64,000 nucleotides of DNA from assembly GCF_030378205.1 (NCBI RefSeq), contig NZ_CP127385.1, positions 7,232,001 through 7,296,000 on the forward strand, given 5' to 3'. Positions 54,646-64,000 of this stretch are shown here, one piece after another (the stretch's first letter is position 1; every line of letters starts with the position of its first letter). Below the pieces are notes generated by a model, which saw only the letters and a program-made list of their open reading frames with translations, did not search any database and was not told the DNA's origin. The stretch is from Bradyrhizobium sp. NP1 (GTDB taxonomy: Bacteria > Pseudomonadota > Alphaproteobacteria > Rhizobiales > Xanthobacteraceae). The position numbers and the translations under genes were made by a program.

Positions 54646-55608
54646 TCATTTTTTGAGCCGGGCAATGAAGTCGAGACATTCGGCGGCGAGGTTGACCCGG
54701 TCGTCCTTGCTGCGCATCAGCGTGTTGGTCACGTGCGCCGGGATCTTCAGCCGAGCGGCCTGGGCTTCATCGAGGCGATCGATCACGAGACCGCTCAGAA
54801 AAGGATAATGCAAAGCGATCGACGCCGCACTGGTCGGCACGCCGAGTTCCTGCATGATCTTCGCAGTCGGGCCCTTGACCGCCTGCCCGCCGATCAGCGG
54901 CGAAACCGCGATGACAGGCGCGCTCACCGATTCGAGCGCCGCCAGGATGCCGGGCACGCGCAGGATCGGATCGACGCTGAGATACGGGTTTGACGGGCAT
55001 ACAATGATCGCATCGAGATCGGGTGCCTGCAAGGCGCGCAGCGCCTCTGCCGACGCCTTGACGTCATCAGCATGCTCGAACTCGATCCGCCTCACCACCG
55101 GCCGTGACTGCTGTTCCACGAAGTAGCGCTGGAACGGCAACCGCCCTTCCGGGGTGACGACCATCGTCGAAAAGCGGGCATCGGTCATCGGCAACAGGGT
55201 TGCGGCAATGCCGACCTGCTTCGCCATCTGCCGGGTGAATTCGGTCAAGGTCCGCCCGGCGCGTAGCGCCAGCGTTCGCTGCACATGGGTGGCGAGGTCG
55301 CGATCACCGAGGCGGAACCAGGTCTCGCCGCCGAGGCCGCCGAGCGCTTCGATGAAATTCCAGCTTTCGCCGGCTCGGCCCCAGCCGCGCTCGTCGTCGC
55401 TGAGCCCGCCAAGCGTGTAGACCACGGTGTCGATGTCGGGCGAGATCCAGAAGCCGAGATGCTCGAAGTCGTCGCCGGTGTTGATGACCAGCGTCAGCTT
55501 CTCGCCGAGCAGGCGATTGAGGCCATAGGCGAGCTTGGCGCCACCGACACCGCCGCACAGCGCAACGATCTTGCGCAGACGTCCGGCCGCTGTGGCTTGC
55601 GCGGTCAT
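54646..55608 (-). CDS. cofD: CofD, 2-phospho-L-lactate transferase (FbiA)
   Basis: 320 residues. CofD transfers the phospholactyl (or phosphoenolpyruvyl) group from the GDP-activated C3 precursor to FO, giving F420-0 or dehydro-F420-0. IVALCGGVGGAKLAYGLNRLLGEKLTLVINTGDDFEHLGFWISPDIDTVVYTLGGL is the diagnostic N-terminus, followed by GWGRAGESWNF and DAIIVCPSNPYLSVDPILRVPGI. Length typical. Start overlaps the cofE stop by 4 bp. Confidence 0.96.
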   Translation of the reverse strand: MTAQATAAGRLRKIVALCGGVGGAKLAYGLNRLLGEKLTLVINTGDDFEHLGFWISPDIDTVVYTLGGLSDDERGWGRAGESWNFIEALGGLGGETWFRLGDRDLATHVQRTLALRAGRTLTEFTRQMAKQVGIAATLLPMTDARFSTMVVTPEGRLPFQRYFVEQQSRPVVRRIEFEHADDVKASAEALRALQAPDLDAIIVCPSNPYLSVDPILRVPGILAALESVSAPVIAVSPLIGGQAVKGPTAKIMQELGVPTSAASIALHYPFLSGLVIDRLDEAQAARLKIPAHVTNTLMRSKDDRVNLAAECLDFIARLKK

Positions 55609-56378
55609 CGGAACATGTCCTGGTTCTTCGGCCGCAGCAGCGCCGCGGCGGGTGTGGCCGGGCCCGACAGCTTCAGGCCGCGCACCAGAACGACCGGCAG
55701 GCCTTCGCCCGCCTGGCCCATCAGCAGCGAGCCTGCGGCCGCGATCTCGTCGGCGACCGCGATCTCGGTGACGCGCAGCGAGCGGCCGAACAGGTCGGGC
55801 ACGCCGATCTGGCTCTTCAGGGAAGGCACACCGGCCGCCCCGAGCGCGACGCCAACCACGCCGTTGCGCCAGGCACGGCCAAAGCTGTCGTTGATGACGA
55901 CGCCGATATTGACCCCGAAGGCGGCATCGAGCGCCGTCTTCAGGTCGCGCGCCGCACCGTCAGGATCGCGCGGCAGCAGCAGGACGCGCTCCTCGCCGTC
56001 GGTATGCTCGATGTTCGACTGATCGATGCCGGCATTGGCCATGACGAAGCCGAGGCGATGCGCCGTGATGACGACATTGGGACGGTGCTTGACGACCTCT
56101 TCGGATTCGCGGAGCACGACCTCGATGAAACGCGGATCCTTGCCGACCTCGGCGGCAAGTTGCAGCGCGGCCCGCGAAGGCTGCACCTCCGCGAGCTTGA
56201 CATAGCGATCTTCCGCCTTGGAGACGATCTTCTGCGCGATCACGAGAATATCGCCGTTCGCAAGCGCCAATCCGGCCGCCAGCATGGCCTGCCGGATCAG
56301 AGCGGCGACATCATCACCCGGCTCGACGCGGGGAATGCCCGGTATCGCGAGATATTCGACCCGGCCGGCGGTCGCCAT
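55605..56378 (-). CDS. cofE: CofE, coenzyme F420-0:L-glutamate ligase
   Basis: 257 residues. CofE adds gamma-linked glutamates to F420-0 with [90 protein letters not shown] are family-typical. It is a stand-alone ligase without the C-terminal nitroreductase-type domain found in mycobacterial FbiB, so reduction of dehydro-F420-0, if needed, must come from another protein. Seven bp separate it from npdG. Confidence 0.96.
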   Translation of the reverse strand: MATAGRVEYLAIPGIPRVEPGDDVAALIRQAMLAAGLALANGDILVIAQKIVSKAEDRYVKLAEVQPSRAALQLAAEVGKDPRFIEVVLRESEEVVKHRPNVVITAHRLGFVMANAGIDQSNIEHTDGEERVLLLPRDPDGAARDLKTALDAAFGVNIGVVINDSFGRAWRNGVVGVALGAAGVPSLKSQIGVPDLFGRSLRVTEIAVADEIAAAGSLLMGQAGEGLPVVLVRGLKLSGPATPAAALLRPKNQDMFR

Positions 56379-56385
56379 GGCGCTG

Positions 56386-57042
56386 TTACTGGCCCGCAGC
56401 GGGCAGGCCGGTGATGCGGATGCCCGCTCCCGGAACCTTGTAGCGCCGGTTGATGCCGATCAGCACCGAGGTCAGCGCCTCGGCGGCCGCGGAATTCGCC
56501 AGTACGCCGCCGTCGATGCCGGCGCTCGCCACCTTGCTGGCGAGCTCGATGACGATATCGCGCGACGCCTTGTCGTCGCCGAACACCAGCACGTCGCAAT
56601 CGGCGCGGCCGCCCTGGTGCAGCTTGGTGGCGCCGACATTGTGGAAGGCGGAGACGACGCGCACGCCCTCGCCGAGCAGGCGCTGCGCGATCTGCGCGGC
56701 GGAGCCTTCCGGCGGAAGCTGCACCACCGACACCTTCGGCGGCACCAGCGGCACTGCCGCATCGACGACGATCTTGCCCTGAACCACGTCGCGCACCTCG
56801 CGCAGGCTCGCCTCGTGATTGGCGAAGGGAACCGCGAGCACGACGATGTCGGCGGCCTTGGCTGCGCCGGCATTGTCGTCGCCGGAGGCCTCGCCGCCGA
56901 GTTCCTTGGCAAAGCTCTTGGCCTTGTCGGCGGAACGCGAGCCGATGACGACCTTGTAGCCGGCCGCCAGCCAGCATTTGGCGAGCCCGGACCCCAGATC
57001 ACCGGTGCCCCCCAGAATGGCGATGGTCGGCTTCGCGTTCAT
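56386..57042 (-). CDS. npdG: NADPH-dependent F420 reductase (F420:NADP oxidoreductase)
   Basis: 218 residues. It transfers hydride between NADPH and F420, supplying F420H2. IAILGGTGDLGSGLAKCWLAAGYKVVIGSRSADKAKSFAKEL is the dinucleotide-binding start with SR for the NADP phosphate. DIVVLAVPFANHEASL, VVSAFHNVGATKL and DVLVFGDDKASRDIV are NpdG-typical. Presence inside the biosynthetic operon suggests the cofactor is made to be used in reduced form. Follows the PxpA-like gene by 26 bp. Confidence 0.93.
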   Translation of the reverse strand: MNAKPTIAILGGTGDLGSGLAKCWLAAGYKVVIGSRSADKAKSFAKELGGEASGDDNAGAAKAADIVVLAVPFANHEASLREVRDVVQGKIVVDAAVPLVPPKVSVVQLPPEGSAAQIAQRLLGEGVRVVSAFHNVGATKLHQGGRADCDVLVFGDDKASRDIVIELASKVASAGIDGGVLANSAAAEALTSVLIGINRRYKVPGAGIRITGLPAAGQ

Positions 57043-57068
57043 AAACTTGCTCCGTAGCGTTGATTGAA

Positions 57069-57845
57069 TCAGTCGAGCGTCATCTCGGTCAAAGGCACCA
57101 GCTTCACGCCGGCCTTTTCGAGCCCTTCGCGCACCGCGCGCGCGGTCGCAACGCCGGTCGGCTCATCGCCGTGGACGCAGAGCGTGTGGACCTTGCATTT
57201 GATCTTCTTGCCATTGCGCGAGGTGATGGTGTTGTTCAGCACCATGTCCAGCACCTGCCGGGTCGCCACCGCCGCATCCTTGATCACCGAGCCCGGAATC
57301 TTGCGCGAGGTCAGGTTGCCGTCATCGTCGTACTGGCGGTCGCAGAAGCCCTCGATCGCCACCGGCAGGTCGAGCGCACGGCCGGCCTTCTCCATCTCGG
57401 AACCGGCCAAGGCGACGTAGATAATGGTGGGATCGACCGCCTTGATGGCGCGGCCGATCGCGAGCGCATAATCCGGATTTTCGGCCGCCATGTTGTTGAG
57501 CGCGCCGTGCGGCTTGAGATGGGTAACCTTGACGCCGGAATAGGCGGCCATCGCCTGCAGCGCGCCGATCTGGTAGGCGACCATGTATTCGAGATCGTCG
57601 GGACGCATGTCGATGCGCCGCCGACCGAAGCCCCAGAGATCGTTGAAGCCCGGATGCACGCCGATCGTGACACCCTGCCGCTTTGCTTCCTGCACGACAT
57701 TGTGCATGATCGTGGGATCGCCGGCGTGGAAACCGCAGGCAATGTTGGCCGAACCAATCACCTTCAGGATGCCGACGTCGTCGCCGACGTCATAGGCGCC
57801 GAAGCCTTCCGCCATGTCGGCGTTGAGATTGATCTTCACGGTCAT
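57069..57845 (-). CDS. pxpA: LamB/YcsF family protein (5-oxoprolinase subunit A-like)
   Basis: 258 residues. PxpA works with PxpB and PxpC to open 5-oxoproline to glutamate with ATP. INLNADMAEGFGAYDVGDDVGILKVIGSANIACGFHAGDP and THLKPHGALNNMA and CVHGDEPTGV are the family motifs. First gene of the F420 operon, 26 bp before npdG. pxpB and pxpC are not next to it, so the function could be different or need subunits encoded elsewhere. A link to glutamate supply for CofE is a guess from position only. Confidence 0.88.
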   Translation of the reverse strand: MTVKINLNADMAEGFGAYDVGDDVGILKVIGSANIACGFHAGDPTIMHNVVQEAKRQGVTIGVHPGFNDLWGFGRRRIDMRPDDLEYMVAYQIGALQAMAAYSGVKVTHLKPHGALNNMAAENPDYALAIGRAIKAVDPTIIYVALAGSEMEKAGRALDLPVAIEGFCDRQYDDDGNLTSRKIPGSVIKDAAVATRQVLDMVLNNTITSRNGKKIKCKVHTLCVHGDEPTGVATARAVREGLEKAGVKLVPLTEMTLD

Positions 57846-57901
57846 CTGCCGGTCCCTGCGTTGAAGACGCTGTCATCCCCGCGGCCCGGACCATAACGTA
57901 C

Positions 57902-57920
57902 TATTGTTAGAAAGACAATA
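57902..57920. promoter_or_regulatory. Dyad upstream of the pxpA-F420 operon
   Basis: TATTGT-N7-ACAATA, a perfect 6-bp inverted repeat 57 bp upstream of the pxpA ATG, in an AT-rich patch. Typical geometry for a GntR-type site; a UTRA-type GntR gene lies at 59462. Confidence 0.5.
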
Positions 57921-58074
57921 TGTATTTGGTCGGCGTCGCGCCGGGACAATGCTACTGCAGCGACGCCCGGACAAGCCTCGTCTCCAACTCGCTGGCATGC
58001 ACGAAGCTCTTGGTAAATGGCGCATCGGAGGCGCGGCCACCAGCGCGACAATCTTGCAATAATGCCTCTATTGA

Positions 58075-58102
58075 ATGGTCATCATAAAGATAGTATGACC
58101 AT
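58075..58102. promoter_or_regulatory. Dyad upstream of the diaminopropionate lyase-like gene
   Basis: ATGGTCAT-N12-ATGACCAT, a perfect 8-bp inverted repeat, 63 bp upstream of the plus-strand gene start. It lies in the 318-bp divergent interval between pxpA and this gene. Otherwise nothing was recognised in the interval. Confidence 0.55.
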
Positions 58103-58164
58103 ATCAATCGCGGAGGATAAGGGCGCCTTCATCGGGCCCCCGCAAGACGAGGAAGGCCGGCGCA

Positions 58165-59358
58165 ATGTTTCTTCTCAACAAAGACCCCTCGCACGATCAG
58201 GCTCTCGACCCGACCGACGCGGCGACGCTTTCGGTCGAGGCGGCCAGGGAAGCCGAGCGGTTCCTGAAGTTCCGCAAGAATCATCAACCGACGCCGCTGA
58301 AGGCGATGCCAGCCCTCGCGCGCGACCTCGGCGTTGCCGCCGTGCACATCAAGGACGAAGGGCACCGGCTCGGGCTCGGCAGTTTCAAGGCGCTGGGCGG
58401 CTCCTACGCCGTGATCAAGCTGACGCTGGAAGAAGCGAGCCGCGCGCTCGGCCGGACCGTCGACATCAGCGAGATCGAAACGCCCGAGGTGCGCAAGATC
58501 GCGCGCGGGCTGACCTTCGGCTGCGCGACCGACGGCAACCATGGCCGCTCGGTCGCTGCTGGCGCGCAGATCGTGGGCGCCAAGGCGGTCATCTTCGTGC
58601 ATGCCGGCGTCTCCGAGGAACGGGTCGCGGCGATCGAGCATTTCGGCGCCGAGACGGTGCGGGTCGACGGCACCTATGACGATTCCGTCGCGGTCGCCGA
58701 GCGGGTCTGCAAGGACAACAACTGGGTCGTGGTTTCCGACACCTCCTGGCCCGGCTATGAGCGCATCCCTGGCCTCGTGATGCAGGGCTATACCGCGATG
58801 CTGAACGAAATCCTGCGCGATCTGCGCGAGCCGCCCACCCATGTCCTCATCCAGGCGGGCGTCGGCGGGCTCGCCGCGGCTGCCGCCGGCTTTTTCGACA
58901 TCGTCTACGGCAAGAAGCGGCCGAAATTCGTGGTCGTTGAGCCGGACCGCGCCGACTGTCTCTACCAGAGCGCGGTGGCCGGCAAGCCGATCAAGATCGC
59001 GCACCAGGAGCCGACCATCATGGCGATGCTGGAATGCTACGAGCCGTCGCTGGTGGCATGGCGGATTCTGTCGCGCAAGGCCGATGGGTTCCTGACCGTG
59101 GGCGAGAACGATGCGGCGGACGCGATGCGCCGCCTCGCCCATCCGGCCGCCGGCGACCCGGCGATCGTGGCCGGCGAAAGCGGCTGTGCGGGGCTGGCGG
59201 GGCTTTGCGCGGTCGCCGCCGATCACAGCCTGCGCCAGGCCATCGGGCTCGATGCGAATGCGCGCGTGCTGCTGATCAACACCGAAGGCGCGACCGACCG
59301 CAAGCGCTACGAGGCCATCGTCGGCGCCAAGCCGGAAAGCATTTTGGCGGACGCCTGA
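58165..59358 (+). CDS. Diaminopropionate ammonia-lyase family protein
   Basis: 397 residues, fold type II PLP enzyme. The PLP lysine is Lys75 in GLGSFKALGGSYA; GCATDGNHGRSVAAGAQIVGA and IQAGVGGLAAAAAGFF are the expected substrate and phosphate-binding loops; AGESGCAGLAGL is family-typical. Diaminopropionate ammonia-lyases convert 2,3-diaminopropionate to pyruvate and ammonia; related members act on other beta-substituted amino acids. The ATG is preceded by GAGGAAGG. Divergent from the F420 operon and followed by the convergent gntR gene. Confidence 0.87.
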   Translation: MFLLNKDPSHDQALDPTDAATLSVEAAREAERFLKFRKNHQPTPLKAMPALARDLGVAAVHIKDEGHRLGLGSFKALGGSYAVIKLTLEEASRALGRTVDISEIETPEVRKIARGLTFGCATDGNHGRSVAAGAQIVGAKAVIFVHAGVSEERVAAIEHFGAETVRVDGTYDDSVAVAERVCKDNNWVVVSDTSWPGYERIPGLVMQGYTAMLNEILRDLREPPTHVLIQAGVGGLAAAAAGFFDIVYGKKRPKFVVVEPDRADCLYQSAVAGKPIKIAHQEPTIMAMLECYEPSLVAWRILSRKADGFLTVGENDAADAMRRLAHPAAGDPAIVAGESGCAGLAGLCAVAADHSLRQAIGLDANARVLLINTEGATDRKRYEAIVGAKPESILADA

Positions 59359-59392
59359 GCTTGCGTTGAGCTGCGAAGCAGGGGTCACTGCA

Positions 59393-59413
59393 CCTCTCCC
59401 CAGTGGGGAGAGG
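59393..59413. terminator. Hairpin between the convergent lyase and gntR genes
   Basis: CCTCTCCCC-AGT-GGGGAGAGG, a perfect 9-bp stem with a 3-nt loop, located between converging genes at 59358 and 59462. There is no T-run on either side, so it may instead be a dispersed palindrome; it can still act as a barrier. Confidence 0.5.
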
Positions 59414-59461
59414 GAGCGCACTTCCGATCCGGGATCAGTCTCGACCTAAACGTCGCAGCGC

Positions 59462-60217
59462 TCAGCGCTTGCGCTTGTAGCTTTCCATCAGGTCGGCGTG
59501 CAGCGCAAAGCAGCTGCGATGATAGTGGATGTTGGCGACATAGACCGCCACACCGTCGCTATCGACCAAAATCAGCCGGCAGTCGGCGGTGGGCTCGCCC
59601 AGCCCGATCTTCAGATGCTCGGCGGTTTCGGGATCGGCGACGCCGATCGTCAGGGTCTGGAAGGCGTGGGCGACCGTGAGATCGTCCATTTCCATGATCT
59701 TGGCCAGCGCCGCGCTGTGGGTGAAGCGCCTGCGATCCTTGTTGAAGATATTGCGCGCGAGATGCAGGTTGACCACCGAGAACGGCTCGTCCTCGTTGTA
59801 TTGCACGCTGCGCAGGAACGCGTAGCCGCTGGGGGAGAGCTGCGCTTCGCCCTTTCTCAGCTCGGGCGGGTCGGCATTGTCCTCGACATAGATGCGCTTG
59901 AGGACGTTGTTCTTCAGCGAATTGATCACCGAATCGAAATCGTTGGCGAGATTGAGCCAGTGCTTGTTCTTGGGCTTGCCCGAGACGAAGGTGCCGCGCC
60001 CCTGCTGGGCGTCGAGCAGCCCCTCCTCGCGCAGCATCTCGATCGCCTGACGGACCGTGACGCGCGCAACCCCGAACTCGGTCTCGAGTTCCTCGATGGT
60101 CGAGATCTTCTCGCCTTCACCCCAATGACCGTTCTCGATGCGTTGGCGCATCACCGAGGCCAGCTGCACATACAGCGGGACGCGGCTTCGATCATAATTG
60201 GGGACAGCTTTGTTCAT
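59462..60217 (-). CDS. GntR family regulator with UTRA domain (HutC subfamily)
   Basis: 251 residues. Winged helix at 12-80 (ISTIEELETEFGVARVTVRQAIEMLREEGLLDAQQGRGTFVSG) and a UTRA ligand domain at about 95-240 (YAFLRSVQYNEDEPFSVVNLHLARNIF, GVAVYVANIHYHRSCFALHADL). HutC-type proteins sense small metabolites. It is flanked by the lyase gene and by the molybdenum hydroxylase operon; dyads at 57902 and 58075 are candidate sites. Confidence 0.9.
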   Translation of the reverse strand: MNKAVPNYDRSRVPLYVQLASVMRQRIENGHWGEGEKISTIEELETEFGVARVTVRQAIEMLREEGLLDAQQGRGTFVSGKPKNKHWLNLANDFDSVINSLKNNVLKRIYVEDNADPPELRKGEAQLSPSGYAFLRSVQYNEDEPFSVVNLHLARNIFNKDRRRFTHSAALAKIMEMDDLTVAHAFQTLTIGVADPETAEHLKIGLGEPTADCRLILVDSDGVAVYVANIHYHRSCFALHADLMESYKRKR

Positions 60218-60297
60218 GCTGGCAAGATAGGTTATTCCATCCGATATTGCGAGTTTTGTGACTCCCGCCTGCGTTGTTTTTCACAAGCGTCGCCCGC

Positions 60298-61505
<1,208 letters not shown>

Positions 61506-61509
<4 letters not shown>

Positions 61510-62345
61510 TGCGGTTGTGCCTGCTCGATCGCGCGTCGCAGCGCGACAACATAGGTCTGCCTGGACAGCGGATCGGCGATCCCCGCCGCTTCGACGATCT
61601 TGGCAACGGCCTGGCCGTCGAAATTGTCGGCCAGCCGCCTGGCGCGTCCGTCGCCGAGGATGTTTGCGGCATTCGCCACCACGATCGGCCGGCTCTCGGT
61701 CGCGCCGATCACCGCGCGGCTTACGCCGCGGTCAGGATCGGCCAGGAACGCGCCGATGGCGTGGGCGAACTCGCCGGTCTTGCGGCAGCTCTTGTAATAG
61801 CCCCAGCGCGCATTGCGGCCGAGCTTTGGCACCTTGACGCCGACAAGCATTTCGCCGCTGCGGATATCGGCCTCGAGCGCGCCAAGCATATAGTCTTCCA
61901 CCGCGATGGTCCGTTCGCCGGCGGGGCCGCGCAGCACGACCTTCGCGCCCAGGGCAGCAAGCAGCGAGTGCCAGTCCGCGGAGGGATCGGCATGGGTGAG
62001 GCTGCCGCCGATGGTGCCGCGGTTGCGCACCGCGCGATAGGCGATACCGCGCGCGACCGCCGGCAGCGCACCGCGCGTGACGTCCGGCACGCGGCCGTCC
62101 TCGATATCGGCATGGGTGACGCAGGCGCCGATCAGGATTTCGTCGGAGCGATCCTCGAATCGACGCACCTCCTCGATGGCCGTGATGTCGACGACGAGGT
62201 CGGGTTGCACCAGCCGCAGATTGAGCATCGGTCCGAGCGACTGGTTGCCGGCCATGATCTTGGCCGATGCAGCCTCGCTTGCGATCAGTTTCAAGGCGCC
62301 GACAACGTCGCTCGGGCGCATATATTCGAAATTGACGGGCTTCAC
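61506..62345 (-). CDS. Molybdenum hydroxylase FAD-binding subunit (CoxM-like)
   Basis: 279 residues of the xanthine dehydrogenase/CO dehydrogenase medium subunit. FEYMRPSDVVGALKLIASEAASAKIMAGNQSLGPMLNLRLVQPDLVVDI and VRNRGTIGGSLTHADPSADWHSLLAALGAKVVLRG are the two FAD-binding motifs. Overlaps the large-subunit stop by 4 bp and the fused 2Fe-2S subunit gene by 4 bp, so all three are co-translated. Confidence 0.93.
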
Positions 62346-64000
62346 GCGCGCGCTCCCTCGGCAAGCCCCGCGCCCTGCTTGCGCTTCTCGGAAGCCGCAT
62401 GCAGCGCCTCCAGCACGCGGCGCGGCGTCATCGGCGAACGCAGAAGCTCGGCACCGTAGGCCTTGAGCGCATCGTTGACCGCGTTGCCGATCGCGGCCGG
62501 CGGCGCGATCGCCCCGCCCTCTCCCAGACCCTTCACGCCGAACTCAGTGTAGGGCGCAAGCGTCTCCATGTGGCCGACCTTCGGCGCCGGCACTTCGGTC
62601 GGTCCCGGCAGCAGGTAGTCGGCAAAGGTCGAAGCCAGCGGCTGGCCGGAAGCGTCGTAATTCATTTCCTCATACAGCGCGGTGCCGATGCCTTGCGCAA
62701 GGCCGCCATAGATCTGGCCGTCGACCACCATCGGGTTGATCAGCTTGCCGCCGTCCTCGACGATCACGTAGTCGAGCAGCTCGATATCGCCCATTTCGGG
62801 ATCGACCGCGACGACCGCGATATGCGTGGCGTAGCTGAAGGTGCCGGAATCGCGCACCGGCTTGTAGCCGATCGTCACTTCGAGGCCGCGCGGATCGACC
62901 GAGGGCGGCAGGTCCTGCGGCCGGCGGTACCAGGTGTAGGCGATCTCCTGCAACGTCACGCTGCCGGACGGACCGACCACCGCGCCGTTCTCCAGCCGCA
63001 CCTGATCGACATCGGTCTGCAGCAGATGCGCGCCGATGCCTTTCGCAAGCTTGGCGATCTCGCGCGAGGCGGTCGCCACCGCCCCGCCCGCCATGACGGC
63101 GCAGCGCGAGCCCCAGCTTCCGGTGGAATAGGGCGTGTATTCGGTGTCGCCATGCACCAGCTTGATCTTGGCGACGTCGATGCCGAGGATCTCGTGGGCG
63201 ACCTGCGGCAGCGTGGTCTCCATGCTCTGGCCGTGCGAATGCACGCCGACGCGCAGCTCGAGCCCGCCGTCCGGCGTCATGCGCGCGGTCGCCTGCTCGT
63301 GGCCGGGCACCATCGGAATGCCCCAGCCGGCATAGACGGAGGTGCCGTGCGCGCCCTGCTCGCAATAGACGGAAAGACCGACGCCGATCAGGCGGCCGTC
63401 CGGCTCGCCCTGCTTCTGCCGCGCGCGCAAGCCGGCCAGGTCGATCTTGGCGAGCGCCTGGCGCAGCGATTCCGGATAGTCGCCGCTGTCGAAGTGCTTC
63501 TTGGTGATGTTGTCGAACGGCATCTGCTCGGGCTGCACGAGGTTCTTCAAGCGAACCTCGTAGGGCTCGATGCCCGCCTCGCGCGCCACCGCGTCCAGCA
63601 TCAGCTCCAGCGCGTAGCACACGCCGGTGCGCGCCACGCCGCGATACGGCAGGATCGGACACTTGTTGGTCGCCACCGACCAGGTGCGGCAGCGATAGGA
63701 CGGGAAATCATACGGCCCCGGCAGGATGCTCGCGATCTGCGCCGCCTCGAGGCAGGCCGAGAACGGGTAGGACGAATAGGCGCCGGAATCGACCGTCGCC
63801 TCGCAGTCGACGCCGCGCAGTCTGCCGTCGCGGTCGGCGTAGACCGTGATGATGTAGTGATGCTCGCGGCAATTCGCGGCTGCCGTCAGGTGCTCGCGGC
63901 GATCCTCGATCCAGCGCACCGGATGGCCGCAGCGCATCGCAAGCCAGCCCAGGCAAACGTCCTCCGGCAGCACGATGCCCTTGTAGCCGAAGCCGCCGCC
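62342..64000 (-). CDS. Molybdenum hydroxylase large subunit, molybdopterin-binding (5' end outside window)
   Basis: Frame is open across the window edge, so the start is missing; about 552 codons are present. GGGFGYKGIVLPED at the visible start is the conserved Mo-cofactor loop. Further motifs are PYRGVARTGVCYALELMLDAVAREAG and GVKGLGEGGAIAPPAAIGNAVNDAL, the latter with the catalytic Glu. The loop reads PYRGVAR rather than AYxCSFR of true aerobic CO dehydrogenase, so the enzyme belongs with the form II/aldehyde oxidase-like group of unknown substrate. Co-operonic with the FAD and 2Fe-2S/CoxG subunits. Confidence 0.92.
   Translation of the reverse strand, partial: GGGFGYKGIVLPEDVCLGWLAMRCGHPVRWIEDRREHLTAAANCREHHYIITVYADRDGRLRGVDCEATVDSGAYSSYPFSACLEAAQIASILPGPYDFPSYRCRTWSVATNKCPILPYRGVARTGVCYALELMLDAVAREAGIEPYEVRLKNLVQPEQMPFDNITKKHFDSGDYPESLRQALAKIDLAGLRARQKQGEPDGRLIGVGLSVYCEQGAHGTSVYAGWGIPMVPGHEQATARMTPDGGLELRVGVHSHGQSMETTLPQVAHEILGIDVAKIKLVHGDTEYTPYSTGSWGSRCAVMAGGAVATASREIAKLAKGIGAHLLQTDVDQVRLENGAVVGPSGSVTLQEIAYTWYRRPQDLPPSVDPRGLEVTIGYKPVRDSGTFSYATHIAVVAVDPEMGDIELLDYVIVEDGGKLINPMVVDGQIYGGLAQGIGTALYEEMNYDASGQPLASTFADYLLPGPTEVPAPKVGHMETLAPYTEFGVKGLGEGGAIAPPAAIGNAVNDALKAYGAELLRSPMTPRRVLEALHAASEKRKQGAGLAEGARA

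Noticed and set aside
58129..59421. 430-codon minus-strand open frame antisense to the lyase-like gene
   Set aside because: The plus-strand gene has clear PLP-enzyme motifs and a good ribosome-binding site; the antisense product has neither.
62342..64000. Aerobic carbon monoxide dehydrogenase large subunit
   Set aside because: The active-site loop reads PYRGVAR rather than the AYxCSFR signature of true CO dehydrogenases.

Overview
The window looks like a chromosomal segment of an alphaproteobacterium of the Bradyrhizobium / Nitrobacteraceae type. This is an inference from the high GC content, the wealth of branched-chain amino acid and NitT/TauT ABC transporters with GntR regulators, an NnrS gene, and intergenic palindromic repeats of the kind common in that group. 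No rRNA, tRNA, CRISPR array or complete insertion sequence was recognised.

Layout. 1-2003: 5' part of a livHM operon on the minus strand. 2261-9545: ABC-2 exporter pair, alpha/beta hydrolase, secreted metallo-beta-lactamase-fold protein, two cupins, a small beta-barrel-like protein and an M29 aminopeptidase. 9546-10387: repeat block that has truncated a Crp/Fnr regulator gene; nnrS lies divergently next to the fragment, with a TTG-N8-CAA box between them. 11960-17728: AraC regulator and a five-gene minus-strand operon, ubiD-SBP-ATPase-permease-ubiX. 17864-19555: a 1.36 kb segment (TIGR02444-type gene and FadR-type regulator) enclosed by a composite inverted repeat. 19721-27228: TetR-controlled RND efflux pump, then patatin-like lipase (broken by an internal TGA), acetoacetate decarboxylase and a truncated dehydrogenase fused in frame to a membrane protein.

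27356-41438 is a catabolic region. Operon 1 is gntR-ATPase-permease-SBP-LLM monooxygenase-flavin reductase. Operon 2 is SBP-ATPase-permease-crotonase-acyl-CoA synthetase-gntR. Their SBPs and regulators are paralogous and their promoters share ACTAGTT half-sites, so they may form one regulon. A third module follows: gntR-fumarylacetoacetase-family hydrolase, divergent from ridA-ATPase-permease-SBP (41641-44823), with its own TGAGAACCAAT operator pair. 45002-49659 is a complete livKHMGF operon.

49959-57845 holds a complete cofactor F420 set on the minus strand: pxpA-like gene, npdG, cofE, cofD, cofC and a fused cofGH (fbiC), with a PLP-dependent beta-family enzyme downstream. A diaminopropionate ammonia-lyase-like gene is divergent from this set. 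A UTRA-type GntR gene and a molybdenum hydroxylase operon (large subunit cut by the window end, FAD subunit, and a 2Fe-2S subunit fused to a CoxG/SRPBCC domain) complete the window.

Functionally the window is dominated by uptake-plus-oxidation modules for unidentified small organic acids. Its most distinctive elements are the compact F420 locus, the paired GntR regulons, the cassette-like composite inverted repeat, and several recently broken genes.
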